Shown here: positions 1 through 8,696 of the stretch, one piece after another
Position numbering within the stretch: the first letter of the stretch is position 1
Layout: each line of letters opens with the position of its first letter
From: DASQUK01 sp963756425
GTDB taxonomy: Bacteria > Actinomycetota > Acidimicrobiia > Acidimicrobiales > VFJN01
DNA: 64,000 bases
Assembly: GCA_963756425.1 (NCBI GenBank)
Contig: CAVWNW010000022.1
Coordinates: 197,093 to 261,092 of the forward strand
Direction of reading: 5' to 3'
The notes under the pieces: model-generated
Told to the model about the DNA's origin: nothing
Database searches by the model: none
Seen by the model: the letters and a program-made list of their open reading frames with translations, nothing else
Position numbers and translations under genes: made by a program

Positions 1-1125
1 CTCGCGACCGGCACCGTCGTGTACCTGCTCAGCGCCGTGTTCCTGGGCGGCGGGGCCGCGGCCAACGTCGCGCGGGAGGCCCGGACCACCGCGGGCTCGA
101 ACGCGATAGTGGGCTCCCGGGCCGGGCGACGAATGAAGCACGACGTAGTCACCGTCCAGGCGAGAGGTGGACCCGCTGGTGGCGACGCCCACCACTTCCC
201 CCGGGCTGACGATGCCACGACTGCGCAGCGCCCTCACGTCGACGTCGATCTCCTGGGTCCGGGCGCTGTGCTGCGGCAGGCGCGTCTCGCGCTGCGGTGA
301 CACCGTCCAGCCACGCCCGTCGAACCGAGACAGCACTCGTACTCGCCAGTACGCGGGTTGCCGAGCTCGCACGCGCAACATCGTCGTGCCGTCCCGCTCG
401 CCGGTGAGCGGTCCATACGACTGGGCGGGATCGAACGTCCGGACCTCGCTGCTCGCGGCGTCGGCCGAATCGAACCACGCGTGACGCGGCCCGGCGGTGC
501 CCACGACGGCCATGGCCACGACGGCTGCCGCCGCGGCGATGGCCGCGCCGGGCCCTCGGCCCACGCGGCGGGGGCGGAACCAGGCGAGCGCCAACAAGAC
601 CGCGGCCGTCCCCAGCCAGGCCTGGTCGCTGGACTTGCGCGCCACCACAGAGAGCGCAACTGGTGCGATCAGGCACAGGACCGCGATCGTGCGGGCGGCC
701 GCCGCTGTTTGCCGACGCGCCGCGACCGCCGCGGCTAGCCAGGCCATGGCGACGATCACAGTGGCCACCGCCCTGGGCCAAGCCGGAATTGCATCGGGCT
801 GGACGCGGGCAGTGAAGAGATGCCGGAAGCCGCTCGCGACCCCGACGTCGAGCTCGGGCCAGTGCCAAGGCGCAACCAGCGCCGGCGACAGGCCGGCCAC
901 CAGCCATGCGACGGCGCCGCATGCGGCGGCGGTGATCAGCGCCACTGACGTGGACCTGGCCGACGCGACGATCAAGACCAACGCCGCGATGGGAACCAGT
1001 CGCAGTGCCCCGCCGAGGCCCGCCGTGGGAACCCAGGCAACGACGCCGAGGATGACAAAGGCCCCGAAGGTCCACGGCGCCGTCGAGGACCGGCGTATCC
1101 GTCGGCCCTGGACCCCGACGGTCAC
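1..1125 (-). CDS. TgpA-like transglutaminase membrane protein, N-terminal part (3' end off window, apparent frameshift)
   Basis: Starts at a GTG (1123-1125) overlapping the stop of the DUF58 gene as GTGA and runs off the left edge. The first part is hydrophobic (for example FGAFVILGVVAWVP), followed by an extracytoplasmic stretch containing YWRVRVLSRFDGRGW, typical of the region before the transglutaminase core in DUF3488/TgpA proteins. The Cys-His-Asp catalytic core would lie outside the window. Near 90-97 the family-like sequence changes frame: the natural continuation (RNTALSRYTTVPVA) is read one frame over, so there is a single-base indel or an error here. It is the last visible gene of the MoxR-DUF58-TgpA cluster, a widespread set of unclear function thought to act at the cell envelope. 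Confidence 0.8.
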   Translation of the reverse strand, partial: MTVGVQGRRIRRSSTAPWTFGAFVILGVVAWVPTAGLGGALRLVPIAALVLIVASARSTSVALITAAACGAVAWLVAGLSPALVAPWHWPELDVGVASGFRHLFTARVQPDAIPAWPRAVATVIVAMAWLAAAVAARRQTAAAARTIAVLCLIAPVALSVVARKSSDQAWLGTAAVLLALAWFRPRRVGRGPGAAIAAAAAVVAMAVVGTAGPRHAWFDSADAASSEVRTFDPAQSYGPLTGERDGTTMLRVRARQPAYWRVRVLSRFDGRGWTVSPQRETRLPQHSARTQEIDVDVRALRSRGIVSPGEVVGVATSGSTSRLDGDYVVLHSSPGPGAHYRVRARGGPGLPRDVGRGPAAQEHGAEQVHDGAGRE

Positions 1126-2066
1126 CGGCCGTCGCGCCCGACCCGGTCCGCGGCGCGAACGGGAGCACTTGCGCGCCTGTGGTCACGTGCCCGGATCGAC
1201 ACGACCCGGCGCGCGTCGTCGATCCCGGGCACGCTCGGACGGGCGCCCGGCTCCAACAGCGCCAGGCGGCGATGGAGCTCTCGCCAGCCGCGCAGATCAC
1301 CAGCGACGTAGGAGGGCAGCCGGTCCCCGGGAAGCAGGACCCGGCAGCCGGCGCTGGTGGCATACCGCTTCACAACCGCGGCGGCCGTCCGGGCGACCCA
1401 GTCGACCGCCTCCCGGTCGACGACGCCGTGCGTATCGACGACGACGATCGGGGTGTCGGTGGGCGATTGGGTGACGTCGCGCTGCATGAGCTCGCCGCCG
1501 CGGGCCAGCGAGGCCCAGTGGATCCGGCTGAGCCGCGTGCCCGGCACGTACGGGCGCAACGCCCCTGGCTCAACGTCGCCGCCCGCACCGTGCGCCGGCA
1601 ACGGGCGGGCGGCCCACGCATCGGCGCTCGGGCGGGGGAGCACCAGGATGGGCACCGGAGGGCCCACCGACGCACGTAGCTCGGCGAGCCCGAGCGGATC
1701 AGTCACGCGTACGCGGACGGGCGGCAGTTCCTGGGGTCCCCGCCGTCCGACGTGCACGTCGATCCGGATCCCGTCCTCCCCCGGGGAGCGCCACTCGGTC
1801 CCCACCAGGGCCTCGACGCGCAACGGCCACCAGCGAGGGTGCCGGACCGATAAGTAGACACCGAGGGCTCCGTCCTCCTCGACCTCCCGCGCCGGCACGC
1901 GTCGCGAGATGCTGACCGACCGCGCGCCGATGAGCACAGACGCCACAGCGGCGATCGTCACGAAGCCGAGCACACAACCGGCAGCGAACAGCGTCAGCGA
2001 TGGCAACGCCGCTCCTGTCAGCGCGAACGCGCCGGCGACCAGGATCAGGATCGCCGGGCGCGTCAC
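1122..2066 (-). CDS. DUF58 domain-containing membrane protein
   Basis: Starts at GTG 2064-2066, overlapping the MoxR stop (GTGA), giving VTRPAILILVAGAF. Two hydrophobic segments occupy about residues 5-45 (LILVAGAFALTGAALP and FAAGCVLGFVTIAAVASVL). The rest is soluble and includes GTRLSRIHWASLARGGELM, the hallmark of DUF58, in the von Willebrand-like part of the family. It is about 314 aa, slightly short for the family. DUF58 proteins are nearly always encoded beside a MoxR ATPase, as here. The 4-base overlaps on both sides imply translational coupling. Molecular function is unknown; an envelope complex with MoxR and TgpA is inferred from conserved neighbourhood. Confidence 0.88.
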   Translation of the reverse strand: MTRPAILILVAGAFALTGAALPSLTLFAAGCVLGFVTIAAVASVLIGARSVSISRRVPAREVEEDGALGVYLSVRHPRWWPLRVEALVGTEWRSPGEDGIRIDVHVGRRGPQELPPVRVRVTDPLGLAELRASVGPPVPILVLPRPSADAWAARPLPAHGAGGDVEPGALRPYVPGTRLSRIHWASLARGGELMQRDVTQSPTDTPIVVVDTHGVVDREAVDWVARTAAAVVKRYATSAGCRVLLPGDRLPSYVAGDLRGWRELHRRLALLEPGARPSVPGIDDARRVVSIRARDHRRASAPVRAADRVGRDGR

Positions 2067-3049
2067 GTCGCCGGTACCTCGCGCAGCGCCTCGTCGATGA
2101 CCGCATGCGCCGCCTCCTCGTCCTCCCATACAGGCTGCAGCCTGTGGCCCAGCACTGCCGGCGCCAGACCCTTGACGTCGTCGGGGAGCACGTGATCCCG
2201 CCCGAACAGGGCGGCACGGCCCCGCGCGGCGCTGAGCAGCTTCACGCCGGCACGGGGGCTCGCCCCTACGGCGATCCGCTCGTGCTGGCGCGTGAACGTC
2301 AGGAGATCGACGACGTAGTGCAGCAGTCGCTCGGACGTGTGCACTCCGGCCACGGTGGCCTGCGCGCCCAAGACAGTCTCACGCGTGGCGACCGTCGCGG
2401 CGGGGCGTGGTTCGTCGCGTAGCAGGCGCATCTCCGCCGCACGTGACGGGTACCCGAGCGACACGCGTGCGAGGAAGCGATCGTTCGACGCCAGCGGCAA
2501 CGCGTACGTGCCGTCATGGCCGGCGCTTGGGTTCTGCGTGGCGATCACCATGAACGGTGGCGAGATCGGACGGGTCTCGCCATCGACGGTGACCTGCCGC
2601 TCCTCCATCGACTCCAGCAACCCCGACTGTGTCTTCGGCGTTGCCCGGTTGATCTCGTCGACCAGAACCACGTTGGCGAACACGGGACCCGGCTGGAAGT
2701 GGAACCGCCCCTCCTCGGCCCGCCAAACGTTGGCGCCGACGATGTCCGCCGGCAGCAGGTCGATCGTGGCCTGGATGCGCGTCAGTCGACCGCCCAGGCT
2801 GGAGGCCAGCGCACGGGCCAGCATCGTCTTGCCCACTCCGGGGTGGTCCTCGATCAGCAGATGGCCCCCCGCCAGCAAGGTGGCCATGATCACCTCGAGG
2901 GTGGGTTCCGACAGCTCCACGGCCGCGCGCACGCTCGCACGGACGCGCTCGGCCATCTCGGTCACCTCGATGACCGCAGGCATGCGGCCCTCCCCGAACG
3001 CACGGCTCGCATCGCCCGCGGCCAGGCGATCGGCTGTGGGTGCGAGCAT
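2063..3049 (-). CDS. MoxR family AAA+ ATPase
   Basis: Start ATG 3047-3049 overlaps the LuxR-gene stop by one base. The protein carries the Walker A DHPGVGKTMLARAL, Walker B VVLVDEINRATPKTQ, the sensor-1 region ATQNPSAGHDGTYALP and the C-terminal lid domain, with a family-typical length of about 328 aa. MoxR ATPases are chaperone-like AAA+ proteins that remodel or activate partner complexes, often with von Willebrand-domain partners. Here the partner is presumably the DUF58 product encoded immediately downstream. It is the second gene of a tightly overlapping four-gene operon. Confidence 0.95.
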   Translation of the reverse strand: MLAPTADRLAAGDASRAFGEGRMPAVIEVTEMAERVRASVRAAVELSEPTLEVIMATLLAGGHLLIEDHPGVGKTMLARALASSLGGRLTRIQATIDLLPADIVGANVWRAEEGRFHFQPGPVFANVVLVDEINRATPKTQSGLLESMEERQVTVDGETRPISPPFMVIATQNPSAGHDGTYALPLASNDRFLARVSLGYPSRAAEMRLLRDEPRPAATVATRETVLGAQATVAGVHTSERLLHYVVDLLTFTRQHERIAVGASPRAGVKLLSAARGRAALFGRDHVLPDDVKGLAPAVLGHRLQPVWEDEEAAHAVIDEALREVPAT

Positions 3050-3981
3050 CACCTGTCCCCTTGTGCGCGCTGGGCCAGGATGACCAGGCGGGTGAGGTGG
3101 ACACGCGTGTTGGTGCCGAGCTTGCGGAAGATCGACCGCAGGTGGAAGTCGACGGTGTGCGGTGACAGGAACAGGCGCTCCGCGGCCTCGCGATTGGTGA
3201 GGCCCTCGGCAACGACGTGGGCGACGCTGCGCTCGGTATCCGTGAGGCTCGCCCAGCCGCACGACGTGCGCTCGGATCGGTGGCCTGCATGGCCGCTGTT
3301 CGCGTCGAGAGGCTTGAGCTGGAGGATGATTCCTGGCGGCTCGTCGTCCGGAACCGGCACGGCACGCACCGCCACGACACGGCCCTTGAGCTCGATCGTT
3401 GTGACGTCTTCCAGCCGGTCGCATAGACGGCCAGCGGCCACGCGGAGCACCGGCTCGTCGTCCGGGCCGACGAGCCGATCGGCGGCGGCGTTGGGGATGA
3501 ACCGCCGTTCGGTGACGAGGACGAACGGGCCCTTGGCACCACGCCGATTCTTCAGGAACCGCCCGAGGGCCAGCCTTTCGGCAACCGCCTCATCGTCGAC
3601 GAGGCGTTGCTGGATCTCACGGACCGCGAGGGCGGCCAAGGGGCGGACCAGCGGGTTGGCGTCGGACCGGTCGCTGACGAGCTCCAGCTGTCCGACGGTC
3701 CTACCGGTACGGGGATCGATGATCGGCGTCGCCGGGCCGGTCGCCTCTCGGAGATGGTGAACACCGAGCCGTGGTTGGGACACCCGCCGGTCGACCACGT
3801 GCCCGCCGGCATCGGACAGCACCACGCCGATCCCGGTTCCGGCAAGGTCGCTCGCGAGGGCGTCGACGACCGGACGGGCGACGTCGACGAGCGGCCCACC
3901 TCCGTTGGAGGCCGCAACCCCCTCCCCCATCACCGTGGGCGGCGCCCCCTGCGCCACAAGGGTTTGTGCTACCGAGCCCAT
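3049..3981 (-). CDS. LuxR-family transcriptional regulator with N-terminal GAF/PAS-like sensory region
   Basis: The C-terminal ~65 residues form a LuxR/NarL helix-turn-helix (LTDTERSVAHVVAEGLTNRE then SPHTVDFHLRSIFRKLG). The N-terminal ~230 residues contain GTGIGVVLSDAGGHVVDRR and DPRTGRTVGQLELVSDR, resembling the GAF-like sensory region of AcoR/CdaR-type activators, with no receiver Asp pocket. I chose ATG 3979-3981 (MGSVAQTLV) because upstream sequence in frame is proline/arginine-rich and not protein-like. It heads the MoxR-DUF58-TgpA operon with a one-base overlap and faces a receiver-only gene across a 172-bp gap, so it may control the operon. The ligand is unknown. Confidence 0.85.
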   Translation of the reverse strand: MGSVAQTLVAQGAPPTVMGEGVAASNGGGPLVDVARPVVDALASDLAGTGIGVVLSDAGGHVVDRRVSQPRLGVHHLREATGPATPIIDPRTGRTVGQLELVSDRSDANPLVRPLAALAVREIQQRLVDDEAVAERLALGRFLKNRRGAKGPFVLVTERRFIPNAAADRLVGPDDEPVLRVAAGRLCDRLEDVTTIELKGRVVAVRAVPVPDDEPPGIILQLKPLDANSGHAGHRSERTSCGWASLTDTERSVAHVVAEGLTNREAAERLFLSPHTVDFHLRSIFRKLGTNTRVHLTRLVILAQRAQGDR

Positions 3982-4153
3982 CGAGTGGCCCTTTCCGGTT
4001 GGGGGACCCGCCGCGGGAATCACGGTCGCGCTCGGGGGTTTCGCTGTCTTGGCTGGCAGCGGGAGTCTTCGCGCCCGGCTAGTGGGGCTTGGACAATTCC
4101 TGCTAGCGGCAATGTCCGATCCGGCATCGGCGTGCGATGTTGAAACCCTCCCT

Positions 4154-4525
4154 ATGGCTCTGCGCGTACTCATCGTCGACGACAGCACCCACTTCTTGCG
4201 GGCTGCCCGGACGCTCCTCGAGCGAGAGGGCCTGCACGTCGTGGCCGAGGCATCGACGAGCGCCGAAGCGATCGAGCACGCCTACTCCGTACGGCCGGAC
4301 GTCACACTGATCGACATCGACCTCGGTAACGAGAACGGCTTCGACCTCGCCCGCCGGCTGGCTCAGGCGACGGGGGCCGTTGCTGGGCGCCTGGTGCTCG
4401 TCTCCGCCTATTCCGAAACCGACCTGCGCGAGCTCATCGACGCGAGCCCGGTTGTGGGGTTCCTGCCCAAGTCGCAGCTCTCGGGCAACGCCATTCGCCA
4501 GCTGCTCGGCGATGGTGAGGACTGA
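4154..4525 (+). CDS. Single-domain response regulator (receiver only)
   Basis: A 123-aa CheY-like receiver domain with no output domain. It begins MALRVLIVDDSTHF, supplying the acidic pocket (DD at residues 9-10). The phospho-acceptor Asp is in VTLIDIDLGN, the conserved Ser/Thr is in LVLVSAYSET and the Lys is in VGFLPKSQ. Longer in-frame upstream starts exist, but sequence before ATG 4154 is not receiver-like. The start lacks a good purine-rich ribosome site (ccctccct precedes ATG), so a leaderless or weakly translated mRNA is possible. No kinase lies next to it. It is divergent from the LuxR gene that heads the MoxR operon, so a shared control region is likely. Confidence 0.88.
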   Translation: MALRVLIVDDSTHFLRAARTLLEREGLHVVAEASTSAEAIEHAYSVRPDVTLIDIDLGNENGFDLARRLAQATGAVAGRLVLVSAYSETDLRELIDASPVVGFLPKSQLSGNAIRQLLGDGED

Positions 4526-4770
4526 TCCGACGGCGACGCGGTCGGCGGTCCAGAAGCAGAGGCCTGACGACCGCCAGCCAGCTAGGACGATTTGCCCGGT
4601 TCAGGCCGCCCGCAGCGATCCGCCGGCGTCACCAGCATCCTGCCGCATTTGGGCGCCTTCGATGTCGAGTCGGCGGCTACCCATGTCGGACCGACAAGGT
4701 TTCCAAGGTTTCGGACCAACCCTGCGCAAATCGCGTTGCGTGCCCGACCAGGCGGCGGCAGGGTGCCGTC

Positions 4771-5361
4771 ATGCCAACCTCAGACCTCCCATCGAAGCCG
4801 AGCATCGGGATGCTTCCGGTAGCGACGGCCACGAACCCCCGGCTCGTGGGGGAGATCACCGACCTGGTGAACGAGGTCTACGCCGCCGCGGAAGCCGGGC
4901 TGTGGATCGATGGCGCCGCTCGTACCACCACCGTCGAGATCCAGCAGATGATCGCCGCCAACGAGATCGCGGTGGCACAGGTCGACGGTCGGGTGGTGGG
5001 GGCCATCCGCATCCAGCAGCTCGATGACAGTGTCGGCGAGTTCGGCATGCTCGTCGCCCATCCCGCCCACCGCGGCGCCGGCGTCGGTCGAGAATTGATC
5101 GGTTTCGCCGAGGAGCTGTCGTGCCGGCGGGGGTTGGGGACCATGCAGCTCGAGGTGTTGCTGCCCCGCAGCTGGTCGCACCCCACCAAGGAGTTCCTCA
5201 AGGCCTGGTACACCCGCCTCGGCTACAGGCCAGTGCGCGCCGGCAGCATGGACGAGAGCTACCCACAGCTGGCCCCGCTGCTGGCGACACCGTGCGACTT
5301 CGCCGTGTATCACAAGCCCCTGAAATCGGTAGCCAATCCCGGGCGGAGCCCGGTCGACTGA
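4771..5361 (+). CDS. GNAT family N-acetyltransferase
   Basis: A 196-aa protein with the GNAT core: EFGMLVAHPAHRGAGVGREL (motif A, acetyl-CoA pyrophosphate loop R-G-A-G-V-G), followed by the motif B region (EVLLPR...KAWYTRLGYRPVR). The N-terminal region contains the acceptor-side helices. The substrate cannot be told from sequence. It is followed after 4 bp by a putative glycolipid-binding protein, so the two are probably co-transcribed. Start ATG 4771 is supported by an AGGG element about 8 bases upstream. The 245 bp between this gene and the receiver gene show no further gene. Confidence 0.88.
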   Translation: MPTSDLPSKPSIGMLPVATATNPRLVGEITDLVNEVYAAAEAGLWIDGAARTTTVEIQQMIAANEIAVAQVDGRVVGAIRIQQLDDSVGEFGMLVAHPAHRGAGVGRELIGFAEELSCRRGLGTMQLEVLLPRSWSHPTKEFLKAWYTRLGYRPVRAGSMDESYPQLAPLLATPCDFAVYHKPLKSVANPGRSPVD

Positions 5362-5365
5362 GCCA

Positions 5366-5953
5366 GTGGGTATCGCATTCGGGTCACTCCCGCCCACCGC
5401 CTCGTGGCGACATGTGGACGCCCGGGACGGCTTCGAGGTGGTCTTCCTGCGAACCCGGGCCGGCGGCTACGAGCTCGTCGGCTCCACCACGGCCGTCGAG
5501 GACGGCCAGGCATGGGCCGCGCATTATGAGATCGTTGTCGACGCCGCGTGGCGAACCCGCGCCGCGTATGTGAGCAGCCGTTCAACGTCTGGTGACCACG
5601 AGGTCCGGCTGGAGGCCGACGGGTCCGGCCACTGGCGCATCGGCGACGTCGCCGCGCCCCAGCTCGACGGATGCTTAGACGTCGACCTCGAGGCGTCGTC
5701 GTGCACCAACACGCTGCCGGTCCATCGTTTGGGGTTGGCCGTGGGCCAGGGCGCCGACGCCCCGGCGGCGTACGTGCGGGCCCTCGACGTGGATGTCGAA
5801 CGGCTGGAACAGCGCTACGTCCGGATCGAGGACGACGGCGCCCGGCGGCGGTTCGACTACACGGCGCCGAGGTTCGACTACAACGGCGTACTGGTCTACG
5901 ACCGGTCCGGGTTGGTCCTCGACTACCCGGGCATCGCTGTCCGCGGCATTTAG
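5366..5953 (+). CDS. Putative glycolipid-binding protein (PF06475-like)
   Basis: A 195-aa soluble protein with no signal peptide. It has the alternating beta-strand pattern of the Glycolipid_bind family (HYEIVVDAAWRTRAAYV, LEADGSGHWRIGD, LDGCLDVDLEASSCTNTLPV, and C-terminal YTAPRFDYNGVLVYDRSGLV). Length matches the family. The family's biochemical role is poorly known; it has been named from a single lipid-binding observation and adopts a lipocalin-like barrel. It starts GTG/ATG-proximal to the GNAT stop (4-bp gap), suggesting one operon. Confidence is high for the family and low for function. Confidence 0.82.
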   Translation: MGIAFGSLPPTASWRHVDARDGFEVVFLRTRAGGYELVGSTTAVEDGQAWAAHYEIVVDAAWRTRAAYVSSRSTSGDHEVRLEADGSGHWRIGDVAAPQLDGCLDVDLEASSCTNTLPVHRLGLAVGQGADAPAAYVRALDVDVERLEQRYVRIEDDGARRRFDYTAPRFDYNGVLVYDRSGLVLDYPGIAVRGI

Positions 5954-5982
5954 CCCCGGCACAGCCGGCACACTGGATGCCA

Positions 5983-6660
5983 TCAGCACGGTGTGCATTC
6001 CCGTTCCGGCGACTCGACACCCCTAGACCCACCCCACCGGACGGCGGCGAACGCGACGGCCATCAGGCAAGCGGGCACGGCGAACCACGGGGCCAGCGCG
6101 GCGAACGTCTCACCCAGCGTCGGGAACGCCTTCCCGACCCGCCAGACGAGAAGGACTCGGACGAGCGTTCCCGTGACGTTCGCCGCTGCGACGCCGCCCG
6201 CGGGGAGCCCACCGCCCCCGGCCAACAGCATCGTCTTGGCGGTGGGCGAGGCAGCCACCGCGGCCAGCCAGAGCCAACTCGAACGAGACGGCAGCCGATC
6301 CGGCAGGCGACGCAGCCCGCGAACATGACGCCCGGCGGACATCACCGCCGGGCCCGCGGCACGCCCGAGCAAGAAGTACAGGGGGTCGGCCGCGCACAGC
6401 CTTGCGACCGAAGCCACGAGGAAGACAAGCAGTGGCGCCTCGCGCGCTAGGGCCATCAGATATCCGGTCCGGGGGTTGAGCGCCACCAACCCGAGGGGGC
6501 AACGTTCGAGGAAGACTGGGCTGAGCAGGTCGCCGACGGTCGCTGCCGCACTGAACGCTGCGACCGCGCCGGCCAGGATGGCGATCCGCCGGCTGCCGAG
6601 AGATGAGCGAAGAGACTGGAGGCGAGAGCCGGGTGTCAGACCGACTCCCGCCGGCGTCAC
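5983..6660 (-). CDS. Polytopic membrane protein, DedA/SNARE-associated-like
   Basis: About 225 aa with a GTG start at 6658-6660 and at least five hydrophobic segments (RRIAILAGAVAAFSAAATVG, APLLVFLVASVARLC, WLWLAAVAASPTAKTMLLAG, ANVTGTLVRVLLVW, WFAVPACLMAVAFAAVRWG). The sequence DPLYFLLGRAAG resembles the membrane-embedded signature of DedA/VTT-type transporters, and NPRTGYLMAL is common in actinobacterial members annotated as membrane-associated proteins. No catalytic motif is evident. It is convergent with the glycolipid-binding gene (29 bp apart) and divergent from the broken DUF3089 gene. Function is inferred only at the level of a membrane protein. Confidence 0.7.
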   Translation of the reverse strand: MTPAGVGLTPGSRLQSLRSSLGSRRIAILAGAVAAFSAAATVGDLLSPVFLERCPLGLVALNPRTGYLMALAREAPLLVFLVASVARLCAADPLYFLLGRAAGPAVMSAGRHVRGLRRLPDRLPSRSSWLWLAAVAASPTAKTMLLAGGGGLPAGGVAAANVTGTLVRVLLVWRVGKAFPTLGETFAALAPWFAVPACLMAVAFAAVRWGGSRGVESPERECTPC

Positions 6661-6718
6661 GGCGGGACTTCCCCGGACTGCACGGCCGGTCGCCTCACGC
6701 CATCACTGTCGCTCCGCC

Positions 6719-7589
6719 GGTTGTGCGGAGGAGGAGGGCTACGTGGTGCTGCACCAGGCGGCCCGTCTCGCCAGCACGTGCCGCATCTTCGCTCCGATCT
6801 ACCGCCAGCGGACGCTGACCGCGCGCTTGCGTCGCTGGGCGGCTCGGACTCGCCGGCTGGGCAAGAGGGCGATCCGGTCGCCGACGTTCTCGACGCCTTC
6901 CGGTTCTACATGGCCGAGGACAACGACGGCCGGGGATTCGTGCTCGTGGGCCATTCGCAGGGCGCAGGACTGCTGAACGAGCTGATAGGGATCGAGATCG
7001 ACCCGCCGAGGACGTGCGCGAACGCCTGGTCGCCGCCTACCTCGCCGGCGCCGCCGTGGCCGTCCCCGAGGGCGCGGTCGGCGGGGGCGATTTCCAGAAC
7101 GTGCCGCTATGCACCGCGCCGGACGAGACCGGCTGTGTGCTGACGTGGGCGACGTTCCGGTCGACTGCGCCACCGCCGCCCAACTCGTTCTTCGGCCGGC
7201 CCCGCGACGGCGAGGGCGCCGCCGGCTGCGTCAATCCGGCGGCCGTCGGCGGCGAGTCGGCGGAGCTCACCCCGTACTTCCCCGCGGACGCCTCCGCGTC
7301 CATCTTCAGCACGCTCGGCGTCGGCGCCGGATCACGGGGGTGGCTGCCGGGCACCGACATCACCACGCCGTTCGTGACGCTGCCGGGCCTGGTCTCGGGC
7401 GAGTGCGCGTCCCAGGGCGGCTTCAACTACCTGTCGGTCACCGTCAACGCCGACCCGAGCGACCCGCGCGCCGACGACATCGGCGGCGACCTGACCCCCG
7501 AGTGGGGACTGCACCTCATAGACGTATCCATCGTCATGGGCGACATCGTCGAGCGGATCGAGGATCAGGCGGCCGCCTACACGGGTTGA
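6719..7589 (+). pseudogene. DUF3089 (alpha/beta hydrolase, lipase-like) gene, 5'-truncated with two frameshifts
   Basis: Three consecutive frames carry successive pieces of one DUF3089 protein. The first is EEEGYVVLHQAARLAS and CRIFAPIYRQRTLTA (frame starting near 6719). Next is ADVLDAFRFYMAEDNDGRG and FVLVGHSQGAGLLNEL, containing the nucleophile elbow GHSQG. The third is VRERLVAAYLAGAAVAVPEG through the C-terminus ending at 7589 (GLHLIDVSIVMGDI). Frame changes fall near 6820-6870 and at about 6995-7005 (gacccgccgag). The N-terminal region expected before EEEGYVV is absent. DUF3089 proteins are secreted or cytosolic alpha/beta hydrolases of uncertain substrate. Either a decaying gene or a gene hit by sequencing indels; the missing 5' end argues for real decay. 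Confidence 0.75.
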
Positions 7590-7607
7590 GCGGCGACCGC
7601 GTTTCTC

Positions 7608-8624
7608 CTACCCGAGCGAACGCGAACGCTGCTCGCTGCCGGGGGCACCGTAGGGGTAGTCGGCGACGAGCGGCGCGCTCGCGTCGGTGAGCCTCTGGGC
7701 TTCCTTGTCGGACAGGTGCAGGTCGGCGGCGCCGAGGTTCTCGTCGAGCTGGGCGACGCTGCGGGCACCGAGGATCACCGACGTCACGGCCGGGCGGTCG
7801 GCGACCCAGGCGAGCGCAACCTGGGACATCGGCACGCCGCGGCCCTCGGCGACCTCACGGACCGCGTCGATGATCCGCCACGTGCGCTCGCGCGCGTTGC
7901 GCGGGCCATACGCCTCCATCCCCCGCCCCGGGTCCTCGCCGAGGCGAGTCGCGCCCATCGGCGGCTCATCGCGGCCGTACTTGCCGGTCAGCCAGCCGCC
8001 GGCGAGCGGTGACCACGGCAGGATCCCGATGCCCTCGTTGCGGCACACGTCGACGATCTCCAGCTCGACGTCGCGCACGAGCAGGTTGTACTGCGGCTGC
8101 AGCGTGACGATTGGCGCGGCGTCGCTCGCCATGAGCGCAGCCTTCTGCAGCTGCCAGCCGAGGAAGTTACTGACACCGGCGTAGCGGATCTTGCCCGCGC
8201 GGACGGCGTCGTCGAAGAACCCGAGCGTCTCCTCGATCGGGGTCAGCGGGTCCCAGGCGTGTGCCTGGTAGAGGTCAACGGTGTCGACGCCGAGGCGGCG
8301 AAGGCTCGCGTCCAGCGCCCGGCCGAGGTGCGTGCGGGAAAGCCCGGCGTCGTTGCGCCCGTCGCCCATGGGGAAGCGGCCCTTGGTGGCGATGACCAGG
8401 CGGTCGCGCCGATCGGGTCGAGCTGCGAGCCACCGCCCGATGATCTCCTCGGACCGCCCTCGCGAGTACACGTCGGCGGTGTCGACGAAGTTCCCGCCGT
8501 GCTCTACGAACCGGTCCAGCTGTGCATGCGCGGTCTGCTCATCGCTCTCGTGGCCGAACGTCATGCCCCCGAGGCACTGTGCGGACACGACCGTGCCCGA
8601 GCCGCCCAGTGTGCGGTACTCCAC
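7608..8624 (-). CDS. Aldo/keto reductase
   Basis: A 338-aa TIM-barrel oxidoreductase of the AKR superfamily. It begins MEYRTLGGSGTVVSAQCLGG, and the catalytic tetrad is visible as Asp and Tyr in FVDTADVYSRG, Lys in VIATKGRFP and His in LYQAHAWDP. The C-terminal NADPH-binding part has PWSPLAGGWLTGKYG and SVILGARSVAQLDENLGA. The closest resemblance is to the AKR11/YhdN-like group acting on small aldehydes. Physiological substrate unknown. It is convergent with the broken DUF3089 gene (18 bp apart) and has no obvious operon partner. Confidence 0.94.
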   Translation of the reverse strand: MEYRTLGGSGTVVSAQCLGGMTFGHESDEQTAHAQLDRFVEHGGNFVDTADVYSRGRSEEIIGRWLAARPDRRDRLVIATKGRFPMGDGRNDAGLSRTHLGRALDASLRRLGVDTVDLYQAHAWDPLTPIEETLGFFDDAVRAGKIRYAGVSNFLGWQLQKAALMASDAAPIVTLQPQYNLLVRDVELEIVDVCRNEGIGILPWSPLAGGWLTGKYGRDEPPMGATRLGEDPGRGMEAYGPRNARERTWRIIDAVREVAEGRGVPMSQVALAWVADRPAVTSVILGARSVAQLDENLGAADLHLSDKEAQRLTDASAPLVADYPYGAPGSEQRSRSLG

Positions 8625-8696
8625 GCCGATCGAACCTACTAGTGGGCGCTCGCGGAAGTTCCGTGGATGTATCGCCGAGTCAGATGCGAGCGCTGG

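Noticed and set aside
149..1363. Long open frame antisense to the TgpA/DUF58 genes
   Set aside because: Product is Arg/Pro/Gly-rich with no domain; the real frames have clear TgpA and DUF58 motifs. Such shadows are caused by high GC content.
4526..4770. Possible extra gene between receiver and GNAT genes
   Set aside because: No frame longer than about 75 codons, no domain and no ribosome site.
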